A stretch of DNA of 64,000 nucleotides from Chlorogloeopsis sp038404745 (lineage in GTDB: Bacteria > Cyanobacteriota > Cyanobacteriia > Cyanobacteriales > Nostocaceae). This document shows positions 9,318 through 18,860 of this stretch, in pieces (within the stretch, counting starts at the first letter, position 1; every line of letters starts with the position of its first letter). The position numbers and the translations under genes are program-made. The DNA lies in the NCBI RefSeq assembly GCF_038404745.2, contig NZ_JAYKTT020000087.1, positions 27,670-91,669 of the forward strand. The letters run 5' to 3'. Below the pieces are notes generated by a model. It was given only the letters and a program-made list of their open reading frames with translations, was not told the DNA's origin and made no database searches.

Positions 9318-9906
9318 GGGTAGTACTCCAAAATAAATTTACTAAGTTTTGCAAGCTTTTGTTAATTAATATAACAACTATTTTAAGAAGTGCAACTTTT
9401 ATTTGAGATTTTTGTATAACATTTACTTATGATTTCTATGTAGAGAGAAGTCAAAGGCTGAACTCTCACTATTATCTAACAATTGAGAGAGATTTGCATT
9501 AATTCCATAGGCAAATAGAAAAATAGTTGATAAGTTTTCTAGAATTGATGACTGTGAAAAATCTCAAAAGAGCGATATCCTAAGGCTATTGATAGTTTAA
9601 TAGCTACAACAAAACAAGTCTTTAATAACAAAAATATTATCAATAATTGATTATAATTTATAATTTTATGTATTAATTAATACAACACAAAAAATAGACA
9701 CGTACTTATCGATAAATTTACTAGAATTTCATTAACTTCAAATTAATCTCGGCATAATTTAACCTTAATCTTTTATTAACTGAACTTTTTAATCCAATGT
9801 ATTCGTAAATTACAAGGGGTTATCTCACACAAGTTCAGAGGATGAATGTGTCAAATCGACACATATTTTTGGTGCTGCCTAAAAAAGTAAACAAAGGTGA
9901 GAGTTG
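9318..9906. other. Divergent intergenic region between hli and a membrane protein gene
   Basis: Very AT-rich, without open frames worth reporting. It must hold the promoters of the leftward hli gene and the rightward gene at 9907. No high-light element could be assigned safely by eye. Confidence 0.4.
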
Positions 9907-10611
9907 ATGTTAAAAAACAGTGAGCAGCAGGATGAAATGCACGCGATACAGCTTAGATTTACTCAATTCAAAGCATTACTATCAATCATGCTATTGATAT
10001 ACGTGCCAGTACTTATTCTGTTTGCAATTTTAAAATTGCAAACCAAAATACCGATATCAACCCTGACACGAGATCCATTGGCAATTGCTAACGCACCATC
10101 TTATTGGGGAGCAATTTCCAACTTAGGGATATTAATGTGGTGTGCTGCTGTGGTTATTCCTTGGTTCAGCTTTAAGTTACTCCAACAAACAAAAAACAAT
10201 AAAGAATTTAGTCGTTTTTTTCTTTTTTCTGGCTGCCTTACATCTATTTTGTTATTAGATGATCTCTTCCTTTTACATGAAGGAATGTTTCCACATCGTC
10301 TTAATATTTCTGAAAAGTTCGTCTTACTTGGATATGGAATAATTATTTCTTTTTACCTAATCAAGTTTAGAAAAGTTATCTTGAAGACCAACTTTATCTT
10401 GCTCGTTCTTGCTTTAGGCTTTTTTGGATTCTCAGCAATTTTTGATTCACTTCCATTTGGAGGTTGGCTTGAAAATGAAGACCAATACCTAGTGGAAGAT
10501 GGCTTAAAGTTTTTGGGAATAGTTAGTTGGCTCACTTACTTCGCGGTCACTTGTGCAGAACAACTTAAACGTATACTGAGAATTGAAACTACAAAAGATA
10601 ATAGATTTTAG
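9907..10611 (+). CDS. Hypothetical multi-pass membrane protein
   Basis: The 234-residue protein is not recognised. It has about six hydrophobic helices: residues about 18-38, 62-82, 95-118, 137-155, 163-182 and 200-215. Between helices 3 and 4 is LLLDDLFLLHEGMFPHRLNISEK, with acidic and histidine residues close to a membrane edge, which could bind a metal or cofactor. Later NEDQYLVEDGLKFLGI adds more acids. TTG 9904 is also possible, but ATG 9907 with GGTGAG eight bases upstream is preferred. It is isolated, and its AT content is higher than in neighbouring core genes. Confidence 0.7.
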   Translation: MLKNSEQQDEMHAIQLRFTQFKALLSIMLLIYVPVLILFAILKLQTKIPISTLTRDPLAIANAPSYWGAISNLGILMWCAAVVIPWFSFKLLQQTKNNKEFSRFFLFSGCLTSILLLDDLFLLHEGMFPHRLNISEKFVLLGYGIIISFYLIKFRKVILKTNFILLVLALGFFGFSAIFDSLPFGGWLENEDQYLVEDGLKFLGIVSWLTYFAVTCAEQLKRILRIETTKDNRF

Positions 10612-11049
10612 TAAAGCCAAACAAATTAATCCTTAGATTACCTTTACCTCAAAATGTTGCGGATGTAACCGCTTGACCAATATCTTGCTAAAGTTTAGCA
10701 AATTAACTTAGAACTTAGACAAAATCCCTCTAAAATCCTCTTGACTCCGTGTTCCCTGCGTTGCGCCAGTTGCTACAAGTCAGCACTAGACGCGTAGCAG
10801 CTTCCCGGAGGTTAGCCGCCCAACGCACTGGCTTCTCTGTGGTTTATTATTCCGTAACTAGTGGGAATACGATTTCCCTAAATTTTGGCTACAGATGGAA
10901 AAAGGTTTGTAATTGCGCTTAAGCGCTACTATAAACTATGTGTAGCCTTTAATTTGGAGAATTGGTATAATTCCTGTAACTTAGCAAATTGAGGCGCTAT
11001 TGAACAAGCGCCTTTAGTTACCCAAAGTTTTTTGCTTTAGATTTAACCA
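10612..11049. repeat. Intergenic region with a nested repeat insertion
   Basis: From about 10720 the sequence matches 30602-30673 (shared block CCTCTAAAATCCTCTTGACT and then GGTTTATT). Here the match is split by about 72 bp (10762-10833) whose ends are short inverted repeats, GCCAGT at 10765-10770 and ACTGGC at 10827-10832, and which contains GACGCGTAGCAGCTTCC-like sequence. The rest is AT-rich with no gene. Confidence 0.6.
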
Positions 11050-13584
11050 TCAATTGCTTTCTATTCCCAGTTCGGCAACGGTGATAATTTTTTCGTCGCG
11101 ATTAAGTTTAAGCATATTTTCACCCATACTATCTCTGCTTAAGTTAGGCACTGTATTTACTGAAAGCCGCAGTACTCGTTGATGATTGGTTACTAGCGCT
11201 ACTTCAGTACCTGGTTTTGCCAAAACCATTCCAGCTAGATAATCAGTTTTACTAGCAAATTTTAAGGTCTGAGTACCGATATCACCCCGGTTAGCTAGAC
11301 GCACAGACTTGACTGGGAAACGTTTGGCGTATCCCAATTGTGTCACTAATAATAAATTTTCTTCAACATCAAAAGTCACACCACCAACTATCTCTTCTTG
11401 CTGACGTAGGCGTAAAGCTTGCAGTCCCATAGCAGTACGACCCATAATTGGTAGCTGCTCATCATTCACCCCAAATCGCAACAGTCTTCCACCAGAACTA
11501 GCTAAAATTACTTGCTTACCTATTGATGTAAATTGGCTTAACAATAATTCGTCGTCTTCTTTGAGTTTCAAAATTGTAATTCCACGACGGCTTAAATTAG
11601 TAAACTCCACCAGAGATAAACGCTTAATTCTTCCTTGTTTGGTAAGTAGAATAATATCAGCAGTTTCTGGATCTTCTGGAAGCAAAAAGCGGCTAACTAC
11701 TGCTTCTGTAGCTTCTTGGGCAGTGTTTGTAAGCAATGTAATCAGTGGTGTTCCCCGTGGCGATCGCCCAGTAGTGGGGGGGATATCTCCAACTTTTACG
11801 GGGTAAACTTTACCACCACTGGTAAGTACCAATAAATCTTTTTCTGTATCTGTCAATGTAGTCTGGAGGACAAAGTCATTATCCGACAAACCGTTATCAG
11901 TCTTCGATTTTCTGCCATTTGGCTGAGTACGGCGCACATAGCCTCGTTGAGTGAATTCCAAAATCACTTCTTCTGGAGGCGTTTCTGGTTTTGGACTTTG
12001 GATTTGGAATTTTGAATTCTCTTGCTCTTTGTCTCCTTGTCTTTTTGTTCCCTTGTCTGCTTGTGCTTTTGTCTCCTCTTGAGTGACAACTATTATTTTA
12101 GTGCGACGTTCATCACCATACTTGCGCTTTTGGGTACGCAAGTCTTTTTTTAAGGCTTTTAGTAATTCCTTTCTGTCACTTAGTAAGCGTCTCAAAGTAG
12201 CAATTTGCTCCTGCAATTGCTCATACTCTTGCTGTAAATTTTGCTGTTCCAAACTTGTGAGACGTCGTAGTGGCATCGCTAGAATTGCATCTGCTTGTAC
12301 TTCGCTCAAATCCAAACGACTTTGCAAGTTAATTTTTGCTGTACTGCCATCACTAGCTCGCCGCAAAATTTCAATCACCTCATCAATGCAAGACAAAGCT
12401 TTCAATAAACCTTCCACTAAGTGCAAACGATTTTCTGCCTTACCCAACTCATAAGAATAGCGGCGTGAAAGCGTCTGTTCTCGGAAATTTAAGAACTCTT
12501 GCAACAATTGGCGTAGAGTCAACTGAACTGGTAGTCCATTCACCAACGCCAAGAGAATTGCCCCAAAATTCGTCTGTAAAGCAGTTTGGTGATAGAGTTG
12601 CTGGAGAATATCTTGAGGGTTAGCATCGCGTTTTAGTTCTATGACTACACGCATCCCCTGGCGATCGCTCTCATCGCGAATATCAGCAATTCCTTGCAAG
12701 CGACTTTGATTCACCAAATCTGCTACTTTCTCAATCCAGCCAGCCTTATTCACTTGAAAAGGTAATTCTGTGACTATAATTGCCGTCCGTCGCTTGCTAC
12801 CTCTGCCACCCAAAACTTCCTCGACTTGGGCGACTCCGCGCAGGACAATACTGCCTTTTCCTGTTGTGTAAGCCTCACGAATTCCAGCATCACCGACAAT
12901 CTCACCACCTGTAGGAAAATCAGGCCCTGGAATTAACTTCATTAACTTTTCATCTGGCAAGTCGGGTTGATCTATTAAAGCAATTAACCCATCTACAACT
13001 TCGCCAAGATTATGGGGTGGAATATTTGTCGCCATACCCACAGCAATACCGGCACAACCATTTAGCAACAAAAATGGTAGCTGTGCTGGCAATACAGTGG
13101 GCTCTTGCTGGGAATTATCGAAGTTGCCGATAAATTCCACCGTTTCTTCACCGATTTCTGCCAGCATTCCCTCGTGAGTAATCGGTGCGAGGCGCGTTTC
13201 TGTGTAACGCATTGCCGCTGGTGGATCATTATCCACACTACCGAAATTGCCATGTCCTGCCAGTAAGGGATAACGGCTAGAAAATTCTTGCACTAGCCTC
13301 ACCAAAGCATCGTAAACTGCTTGGTCACCGTGGGGGTGATATTTACCCAGCACGTCTCCCACAACACGGGCGCATTTTCGATAAGGGCGATCAGGTGTAA
13401 GTCCTAGCTCGTGCATAGCGTATAAAATTCGCCGATGCACAGGCTTTAAACCATCACGCACATCAGGTAACGCCCGCCCGACAATTACACTCATGGCATA
13501 TTCAAGGTAAGACCGTTGCATCTCAGTATGCAAGGCTGTGGAGATGACCTGTCCCGTAGAGAGAAGGTTTAACTGTTTTGCCAT
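11050..13584 (-). CDS. DNA gyrase/topoisomerase IV subunit A paralogue
   Basis: The 844-residue type IIA topoisomerase A subunit has the N-terminal ALPDVRDGLKPVHRRILYAM block, the winged-helix stretch KYHPHGDQAVYDALVRLVQ and the catalytic tyrosine in AAMRYTETRL (about residue 128). It then has the tower and coiled-coil regions and a C-terminal domain with five to six blades (GRSPRGTPL, LSRRGITIL, TAMGLQALRL, RGDIGTQTLKF, SMGENMLKL). The usual GyrA box QRRGGKG is not visible in the first blade, where QPNGRKSKTDNG stands instead, so this may be a ParC-like or functionally diverged paralogue. Residues about 502-540 (KAQADKGTKRQGDKEQENSK and on) are a charged linker that looks repeat-derived. Cyanobacteria often carry two A-subunit genes. 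Confidence 0.9.
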   Translation of the reverse strand: MAKQLNLLSTGQVISTALHTEMQRSYLEYAMSVIVGRALPDVRDGLKPVHRRILYAMHELGLTPDRPYRKCARVVGDVLGKYHPHGDQAVYDALVRLVQEFSSRYPLLAGHGNFGSVDNDPPAAMRYTETRLAPITHEGMLAEIGEETVEFIGNFDNSQQEPTVLPAQLPFLLLNGCAGIAVGMATNIPPHNLGEVVDGLIALIDQPDLPDEKLMKLIPGPDFPTGGEIVGDAGIREAYTTGKGSIVLRGVAQVEEVLGGRGSKRRTAIIVTELPFQVNKAGWIEKVADLVNQSRLQGIADIRDESDRQGMRVVIELKRDANPQDILQQLYHQTALQTNFGAILLALVNGLPVQLTLRQLLQEFLNFREQTLSRRYSYELGKAENRLHLVEGLLKALSCIDEVIEILRRASDGSTAKINLQSRLDLSEVQADAILAMPLRRLTSLEQQNLQQEYEQLQEQIATLRRLLSDRKELLKALKKDLRTQKRKYGDERRTKIIVVTQEETKAQADKGTKRQGDKEQENSKFQIQSPKPETPPEEVILEFTQRGYVRRTQPNGRKSKTDNGLSDNDFVLQTTLTDTEKDLLVLTSGGKVYPVKVGDIPPTTGRSPRGTPLITLLTNTAQEATEAVVSRFLLPEDPETADIILLTKQGRIKRLSLVEFTNLSRRGITILKLKEDDELLLSQFTSIGKQVILASSGGRLLRFGVNDEQLPIMGRTAMGLQALRLRQQEEIVGGVTFDVEENLLLVTQLGYAKRFPVKSVRLANRGDIGTQTLKFASKTDYLAGMVLAKPGTEVALVTNHQRVLRLSVNTVPNLSRDSMGENMLKLNRDEKIITVAELGIESN
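11965..12080 (-). repeat. Repeat-like linker inside the gyrA paralogue
   Basis: The plus strand shows CTTGCTCTTTGTCTCCTTG and similar TTGTCTCC/TTGTCCC units, matching the intergenic CCTTGTCCCC family. In frame it encodes a Lys/Gln/Asp-rich linker between the catalytic core and the C-terminal domain. Confidence 0.6.
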
Positions 13585-13816
13585 GAGTTTTTCCCTAAAT
13601 TTTCACTACACAAAATTTGCCGTTACTGAACACTACAGCAACCACAGCATAGCGGATGAAATGCCTCTCCTTACAAAATCTTGATAGTCATAGGATAAGA
13701 AGCAGTAGTATTATCCTTGATGTCGGGGATACACATTGATTGTCTAAAAGGAGGCATATAACTGTATTGGATTAGATCAGGTGGTTATCCCCCTCACCCC
13801 TATAAGTCAAATTCTC

Positions 13817-14215
13817 ATGAAAACTGTTTTGATTGTCGAAGACGACTTGATTAATGCTCGCGTTTTTTCCAAAATTTTGACCAAACGTGGTGGTCTGGAA
13901 GTAAAACACACCGAAAATGTAGAAGAGGTAATGAGAATTGCCCAAGCGGGGGAAGCAGACATTATTTTAATGGATGTTTCTCTGTCAAGAAGTGTTTTTC
14001 AAGGTAAGTCAGTTGACGGTATCAAAATTACACAAATGTTGAAATCTGATCCTCAAACTGCCTCCTTGCCAATTATTCTCGTAACTGCACACGCAATGGA
14101 GGGCGATCGCGAGAATTTTTTAAAACAAAGTGGCGCTGATGGCTACATCTCCAAACCTGTGATTGACCATCAACAGTTTGTTGAACAGATCGTGGCATTG
14201 CTACCTAAAGACTAA
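13817..14215 (+). CDS. CheY-like single-domain response regulator
   Basis: A 132-residue receiver domain: MKTVLIVEDD with the acidic pair at residues 9-10, phosphoacceptor Asp53 in DIILMDVSLS, a Thr in ILVTAHAM and the conserved Lys in GYISKPV. There is no output domain, so it probably signals by protein contact. A frame open from GTG 13781 would add 12 residues, but homology favours ATG 13817; AGGAGG at 13749-13754 is oddly far upstream. It stands alone with no histidine kinase nearby. DVSLSRSVFQGKSVDGIKIT has a longer loop after the acceptor than CheY, as in several cyanobacterial receivers. Confidence 0.9.
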   Translation: MKTVLIVEDDLINARVFSKILTKRGGLEVKHTENVEEVMRIAQAGEADIILMDVSLSRSVFQGKSVDGIKITQMLKSDPQTASLPIILVTAHAMEGDRENFLKQSGADGYISKPVIDHQQFVEQIVALLPKD

Positions 14216-14408
14216 CAGAAATAATTCAGAACCCAAACCAGATGTAGTTGCCCACCTGAACGATGGGCTATCTATTCTGGTCTAAATAATATATATGTAC
14301 TACTAGATAGCATATTTGAGCAAGTGGCAAATTAGGGGCTAGGGGCTAGGGACTAGGAATAAAGAAATCTTAATACCTAGTACCCAATCCCCGATGCCAA
14401 ATACCCAA

Positions 14409-15299
14409 TTACTGAGCAGGTTGTGGGGCAGTGGGGGCAGATTGATTTGCTCCTCTTTGCTGTAGGGCTGCTTGAATGCGAGGTAATTGGAGGAATTTCT
14501 GGGTATCAGATAGCAAGCGTTGCCCCCAAAGATTTTGTTTGAGAAAATCTAAATCACCATAGCGATCATCAATGCGAAGTGCTGTTTCACCCATTGCCAG
14601 CCCTTGTTTTTGATCGCCTTGAGTGTAAAGTGCTACTGCTAGAGCCAACAAAGGTTCTGCCGCTTGCTTGTCAATAGCGAGTGCAGCTTGCCATTGTTTA
14701 ATTGCTCCTTGGACATCGCCTTGCTCGTACTTGATTAAACCAATGTTGTTAATGGCAGGCCAGAATTTTTTATCTTGGGAAACAGCTTTGTTGTATTGGG
14801 CGATCGCATCTGGTAATCGACCCAACATATAGTAAGCATTACCCAAATCAAACAATCCCTCTGGATCATTAGGTTTTAACTTTAAACCTTCTTGGAAATA
14901 ATTAGCAGCGATTGGGTACTTTTGCTGCTGAAAGTGAGCCGAACCCAAAGCGAAAAGAACATCGCCATTTTTGGGATTGAGAGATTGTGCTTTTTTAAGG
15001 GCGGCGATCGCATCATCTACCTTTTTGGTTTGTAAATATAAGCCGCCTAAGAGAAACCAGACTTTATCACTCTTGGGAGCTAGTTGAACTGCCAGCCGCG
15101 CTCTCGGCATTGCCATTTCATACTGTTGAAACTGTGCCAGTTGAGCTGCCTCCTGTGCTAGACTCAGTCCCTGTTGCTCCAACTTGGCTGTGTCTAGTTG
15201 CAACGTATGAGGTATTAATGCCTGTGCATGAGTAGCTTTCGGGATACTCCACAAACTACAGACAACAACAAGAGAAATCAAACCAATTCGTTTAGGCAC
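14409..15299 (-). CDS. Secreted or periplasmic TPR-repeat protein
   Basis: The 296-residue protein has a signal peptide (MPKRIGLISLVVVCSLWSIP, cleavage likely near THA-Q) and then five or six tetratricopeptide repeats, for example AWFLLGGLYLQTKKVDDAIA-type, ALGSAHFQQQKYPIAANYFQ and DLGNAYYMLGRLPDAIAQYN units, each 34 residues apart. The C-terminus is Gln/Pro/Ala-rich. TPR proteins act as scaffolds; the partner is unknown. It is transcribed divergently from the exporter adaptor gene at 15640. Confidence 0.85.
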   Translation of the reverse strand: MPKRIGLISLVVVCSLWSIPKATHAQALIPHTLQLDTAKLEQQGLSLAQEAAQLAQFQQYEMAMPRARLAVQLAPKSDKVWFLLGGLYLQTKKVDDAIAALKKAQSLNPKNGDVLFALGSAHFQQQKYPIAANYFQEGLKLKPNDPEGLFDLGNAYYMLGRLPDAIAQYNKAVSQDKKFWPAINNIGLIKYEQGDVQGAIKQWQAALAIDKQAAEPLLALAVALYTQGDQKQGLAMGETALRIDDRYGDLDFLKQNLWGQRLLSDTQKFLQLPRIQAALQQRGANQSAPTAPQPAQ

Positions 15300-15639
15300 A
15301 CTATCGCCTCTCTACCACAAATTCAATAATCTTCCAGCTAGCTTAAACGATCTGCGCTCTAGTGGGAAAGGAAATAATTGTGCAATTGACAACCAAAGTC
15401 ACCCGTTTAGGTGAAGCAAATTACTAGTTGGAAAGGCTACTATGAAAAAAAATTAAGAAAATATAAGTTAACTATTTATAATCTTTCCCCTAGCAAGATT
15501 GAACTCACATAACTAAATAAAGTTCCACAAATAAGCTAAGTATTCTTGGCTATGCGCAAATATTTGCAAACAATTTTTATTTTTCTCCCCTATTTCAACC
15601 TTACTATCCCTAACGAAAAATTTTTGACAGGCTGCTGTT
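15300..15639. other. Divergent promoter region
   Basis: 340 bp between the leftward TPR gene and the rightward exporter operon, AT-rich, no gene. It presumably carries promoters for both directions. Confidence 0.4.
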
Positions 15640-17145
15640 ATGACTGCGTATTTAGAAATTCCCCTAATTGGTAAAATTAAGCATCCCTCTCGGTGGCTAA
15701 TTGGGCTAGTGGCAGCCAGTGTCTTAGTTACTGGTACAGCTACAACCTATACACTTGTAAATCGGGATGCAAGTGAAGAAGACATTGCGGCACTTACTGT
15801 ACCTGTACAAGCAAACAACATCACGTTGCGAATAACTGCCAGTGGTAGAGTAGTACCAGTTCAAAGTGTGAATATTAGTCCTAAGCAGCCTGGAATTGTT
15901 GCCTCCTTAAGAGTTGAACAAGGCGATCGCGTCCAACAAGGACAAGTTATTGCTGTGATGGATAGTGCAGAGATTCAGGCACAAATCCTCCAATACCGCG
16001 CCAACCTAGAGCAAGCTCAAGCGCAACTTGCTGAAGCTCAAGCTGGCAGTCGTCCCCAAGAAATTGCCCAAGCCAGAGCGCGACTGGCTCAAGCCCAGGC
16101 ACAACTCGCTGAAGCACGGGCAGGAAGTCGTCAAGAAGAAATTGCTAAAGCCGAGGCTCAGGTAAATCAATATCAGGCACAATTGCAACAAGCCACATCT
16201 CGCTTAGAATTGGCAACTCAACGAGTGCAGCGCAGACAATATCCGGCATCTCAAGGTGCGGTATCTCGCGATTATCTTGATGAAGCTCTAACGGAAGAAC
16301 GTAACGCCAAAGACAACCTTCAACAAGTTCAAGCCAGCCTGCAAGCTGCAAAACAAGAACTAGCAAGATTGCGTAATGGTTTGCGTCCAGAAGAAATCGC
16401 TCAACGTGAAGCAGCTGTTGCAGAGGCAGAGGCAGCACTGCGACTTCTAGAAAATGGCACCCGTTCTGAAGTAGTTGCTCAACGTCGAGCTGCTGTAGCT
16501 GCGGCACAGGCACAGTTAAAAGCCACCCAGGTGAGGTTGGAAGATACATTGATTCGCGCTCCCTTTACCGGAATTGTGACGCAAAAATATGCCAACGATG
16601 GCGCGTATGTAGCACCTACAACTTCAGCTTCTTCGAGCGCCTCTGCTACTTCTAGTTCGATTGTTGCCTTAGCAAAAGGTTTAGAAGTACTAGCTCAAGT
16701 CCCAGAAGCTGATATTGGCAGAATCAAAGTGGGACAACCAGTAGAAATTACTACAGATGCCTATCCCGATCGCGTCTTTAAAGGGCGTGTGCGCCTGATT
16801 GCCCCTGAAGCCGTCAAGGAAGAAGGTGTGACTTTATTTCAGGTACGGATAGCTATAGATACAGGCGAGCAAGAACTGCGTTCGGGGTTAAATTTAGATT
16901 TGACGTTTTTGGGCGATCAGGTAAATGATGCTTTATTAGTACCGACTGTAGCGATTGTGACTGAAAAAGGAAATACTGGAGTTTTGGTACCGGATGCCAA
17001 AAATCAACCCCAGTTTCGCTCGGTGGTGGTAGGAGCGCAAATTAAAGACCAAACTCAAATTTTAGAAGGAGTAAACGCAGGCGATCGCATATTCCTCAAT
17101 CCACCTCCAAACTACAAGCGAGAACAAGCACAATCACAAACATGA
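15640..17145 (+). CDS. HlyD/MacA-family periplasmic adaptor of an ABC exporter
   Basis: The 501-residue adaptor links an inner-membrane ABC exporter to an outer-membrane channel. It has one N-terminal membrane helix (about residues 17-38), a lipoyl half-motif (GRVVPVQSVNISPKQPGIVASLRVEQGDRV), a long alpha-helical hairpin of about 200 residues and the second lipoyl half (LIRAPFTGIVTQKYANDG). It ends with beta-barrel and membrane-proximal domains. The hairpin holds an internal duplication: QAQAQLAEAQAGSRPQEIAQ then QAQAQLAEARAGSRQEEIAK, with later RNGLRPEEIAQ and ENGTRSEVVAQ variants. The gene overlaps the permease by 4 bp (ATGA), so the two are co-translated. Confidence 0.92.
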   Translation: MTAYLEIPLIGKIKHPSRWLIGLVAASVLVTGTATTYTLVNRDASEEDIAALTVPVQANNITLRITASGRVVPVQSVNISPKQPGIVASLRVEQGDRVQQGQVIAVMDSAEIQAQILQYRANLEQAQAQLAEAQAGSRPQEIAQARARLAQAQAQLAEARAGSRQEEIAKAEAQVNQYQAQLQQATSRLELATQRVQRRQYPASQGAVSRDYLDEALTEERNAKDNLQQVQASLQAAKQELARLRNGLRPEEIAQREAAVAEAEAALRLLENGTRSEVVAQRRAAVAAAQAQLKATQVRLEDTLIRAPFTGIVTQKYANDGAYVAPTTSASSSASATSSSIVALAKGLEVLAQVPEADIGRIKVGQPVEITTDAYPDRVFKGRVRLIAPEAVKEEGVTLFQVRIAIDTGEQELRSGLNLDLTFLGDQVNDALLVPTVAIVTEKGNTGVLVPDAKNQPQFRSVVVGAQIKDQTQILEGVNAGDRIFLNPPPNYKREQAQSQT

Positions 17146-18359
17146 ACTTACTAGAAAGTCTGCAAATGGCAGGTAAAACCCTGCTGTCAAATAAGTTACG
17201 AAGCTCCCTGACGATGCTGGGTATTGTCATTGGTAATGCCTCAGTAATTGCCATGATCGGTGTTGGCGAAGCAGGGCAAAAGTTTGTTAATAAACAGTTG
17301 GAATCTTTAGGGCCAAATGTCCTATTTATTATTCCAGGTAATCAGGAAACTCAACGTATTACCAGAGATGTACCAAAAAATTTAGTATTAGCAGATGCTG
17401 AGGCAATTGCTACTCAAGTACCAACGGTGGTGGGAGTTGCCCCAGAGTTGAACACAAGACAGGTAGTCACATATCGTAACCGTAATACCAATGTCAGCAT
17501 CATTGGTACAACCCCTAGTTTCCCAATGGTAAGGGAATTTGAAACTGGGAAAGGGCGGTTTTTCACAGATATAGACATAAAGCGCAACAATCAAGTTACC
17601 GTGTTAGGTGCAGACTTGGCACAGAGACTGTTTGGTACTCAAAATCCGGTAGGAGAGCAGTTGCGGATTAAAAATAGTAGCTTTCAAGTTATTGGTGTAC
17701 TAGAAGCGAAAGGCTCTAGTTTGGGTGCTAATTATGATGAAGCAGCATTAATCCCGATCACAACATCAGCCAACCGACTTGTAGGGCGCAATTCTCCCTA
17801 TGGTATTGCCCTAGATTACATCGTTGCTTCCGCACGTGATTCTAATAGTGTAGATGCAGCAGAGTTCCAAATAACCAATTTACTGCGCTTGCGACATAAA
17901 ATCACAGGTGAAGACGACTTTAGCATCCGTTCTCAAAAAGATGCCTTGCAAACTGTCGGACAAATTACTGGTGCTTTGACAATTATGTTGGCGGCGATCG
18001 CTGCTATTTCTTTGATTGTCGGTGGCATTGGCATTATGAATATCATGCTTGTCTCTGTTACCGAACGCACTCAAGAAATTGGATTACGTAAGGCAATAGG
18101 TGCAACCGAGCAAGATATCCTGGTTCAATTCATGATTGAAGCTATCATTCTCTCTGCTGCGGGTGGCTTAGTTGGTACGGTGATTGGCGTGGGTGGTATT
18201 TTGTTGGTAGGAGCCTTAACACCATTAGAGGCGGGCATTTCTGTAATGGCAATTACTCTGACAGTTGGTGTTTCTGGCGCTATTGGTTTATTCTTTGGCG
18301 TTGTTCCTGCTCGTCGCGCTGCCAAACTCGATCCGATTGTAGCTCTTAGAAGTGCATAA
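17142..18359 (+). CDS. MacB/FtsX-like ABC permease (without fused ATPase)
   Basis: The 405-residue protein has an N-terminal membrane helix after MNLLESLQMAGKTLLSNKLR, a large periplasmic MacB_PCD-type domain (about residues 45-260) and three C-terminal helices of the FtsX domain (about 275-305, 328-355 and 365-390). It includes GGIGIMNIMLVSVTERTQEIGLRKAIGA, the hallmark of this family, and ends PARRAAKLDPIVALRSA. It works with the adaptor at 15640 and the ATPase at 18861 to export an unknown substrate. Unlike enterobacterial MacB, the ATPase is a separate gene. Confidence 0.93.
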   Translation: MNLLESLQMAGKTLLSNKLRSSLTMLGIVIGNASVIAMIGVGEAGQKFVNKQLESLGPNVLFIIPGNQETQRITRDVPKNLVLADAEAIATQVPTVVGVAPELNTRQVVTYRNRNTNVSIIGTTPSFPMVREFETGKGRFFTDIDIKRNNQVTVLGADLAQRLFGTQNPVGEQLRIKNSSFQVIGVLEAKGSSLGANYDEAALIPITTSANRLVGRNSPYGIALDYIVASARDSNSVDAAEFQITNLLRLRHKITGEDDFSIRSQKDALQTVGQITGALTIMLAAIAAISLIVGGIGIMNIMLVSVTERTQEIGLRKAIGATEQDILVQFMIEAIILSAAGGLVGTVIGVGGILLVGALTPLEAGISVMAITLTVGVSGAIGLFFGVVPARRAAKLDPIVALRSA

Positions 18360-18860
18360 TTTTGTGAAAGGTTTGTAGTAAGCGCTTTAGCGCTGAAGCC
18401 TCACTAAGGAGCATCGGCACGTTTCGTTATAACATCGGCATGTTTCTTTATTGATATATGTCTTGAAAGTGGGGTGTCGAAGAGTGAATTAAACAATAGT
18501 CTTGAATGCAAGCGATGCTCCCAAGGAGCCGCTACGCGATCGCATTTTGCATTCAAGTAAAAACAGGGGGTGCTCCGAGGGAGCCGCTACGCGAACGCAT
18601 TGGATGTTGAGTTTGAATAGGGCGATCGTCTCTGTAACATGAGCATCCAACCTCAGTAGTTCACTTTTCAAGCTTTGAGCTTCAGTATCCAAGTTCAGAA
18701 CATAAAATTTTTCACTTGAAACAAGAACTTTCTCACTTGGAACAAGAAACTTTGAGTTCAAAGCTTCAATGTTCGAGTTTAGAGCTTCATCATTGAAGCT
18801 AAGAACTAGAAACTTATATTAAAAATTTGTTTACTCTTGTCCTATCCAAAGAATAGCTAA
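18360..18860. repeat. Repeat-rich spacer inside the exporter operon
   Basis: The 500 bp hold a pair of about 33 bp direct repeats (18514-18546 and 18569-18601, both built on GGAGCCGCTACGCGA). The first is flanked by an exact 11 bp inverted repeat, CTTGAATGCAA at 18501-18511 and TTGCATTCAAG at 18547-18557. From 18640 to 18815 there is a degenerate array based on AAGCTTTGAGCTTCA / GAAACTTTGAGTTCA units. A leftward open frame (18489-18761) reads through all of this and is probably not a gene. Confidence 0.7.

Noticed and set aside
18489..18761. 90-codon leftward frame in the exporter spacer
   Set aside because: It is a translation of the repeat array (SEKVLVSSEKF-type periodicity) and runs into the GC-rich palindromes; no support as a gene.
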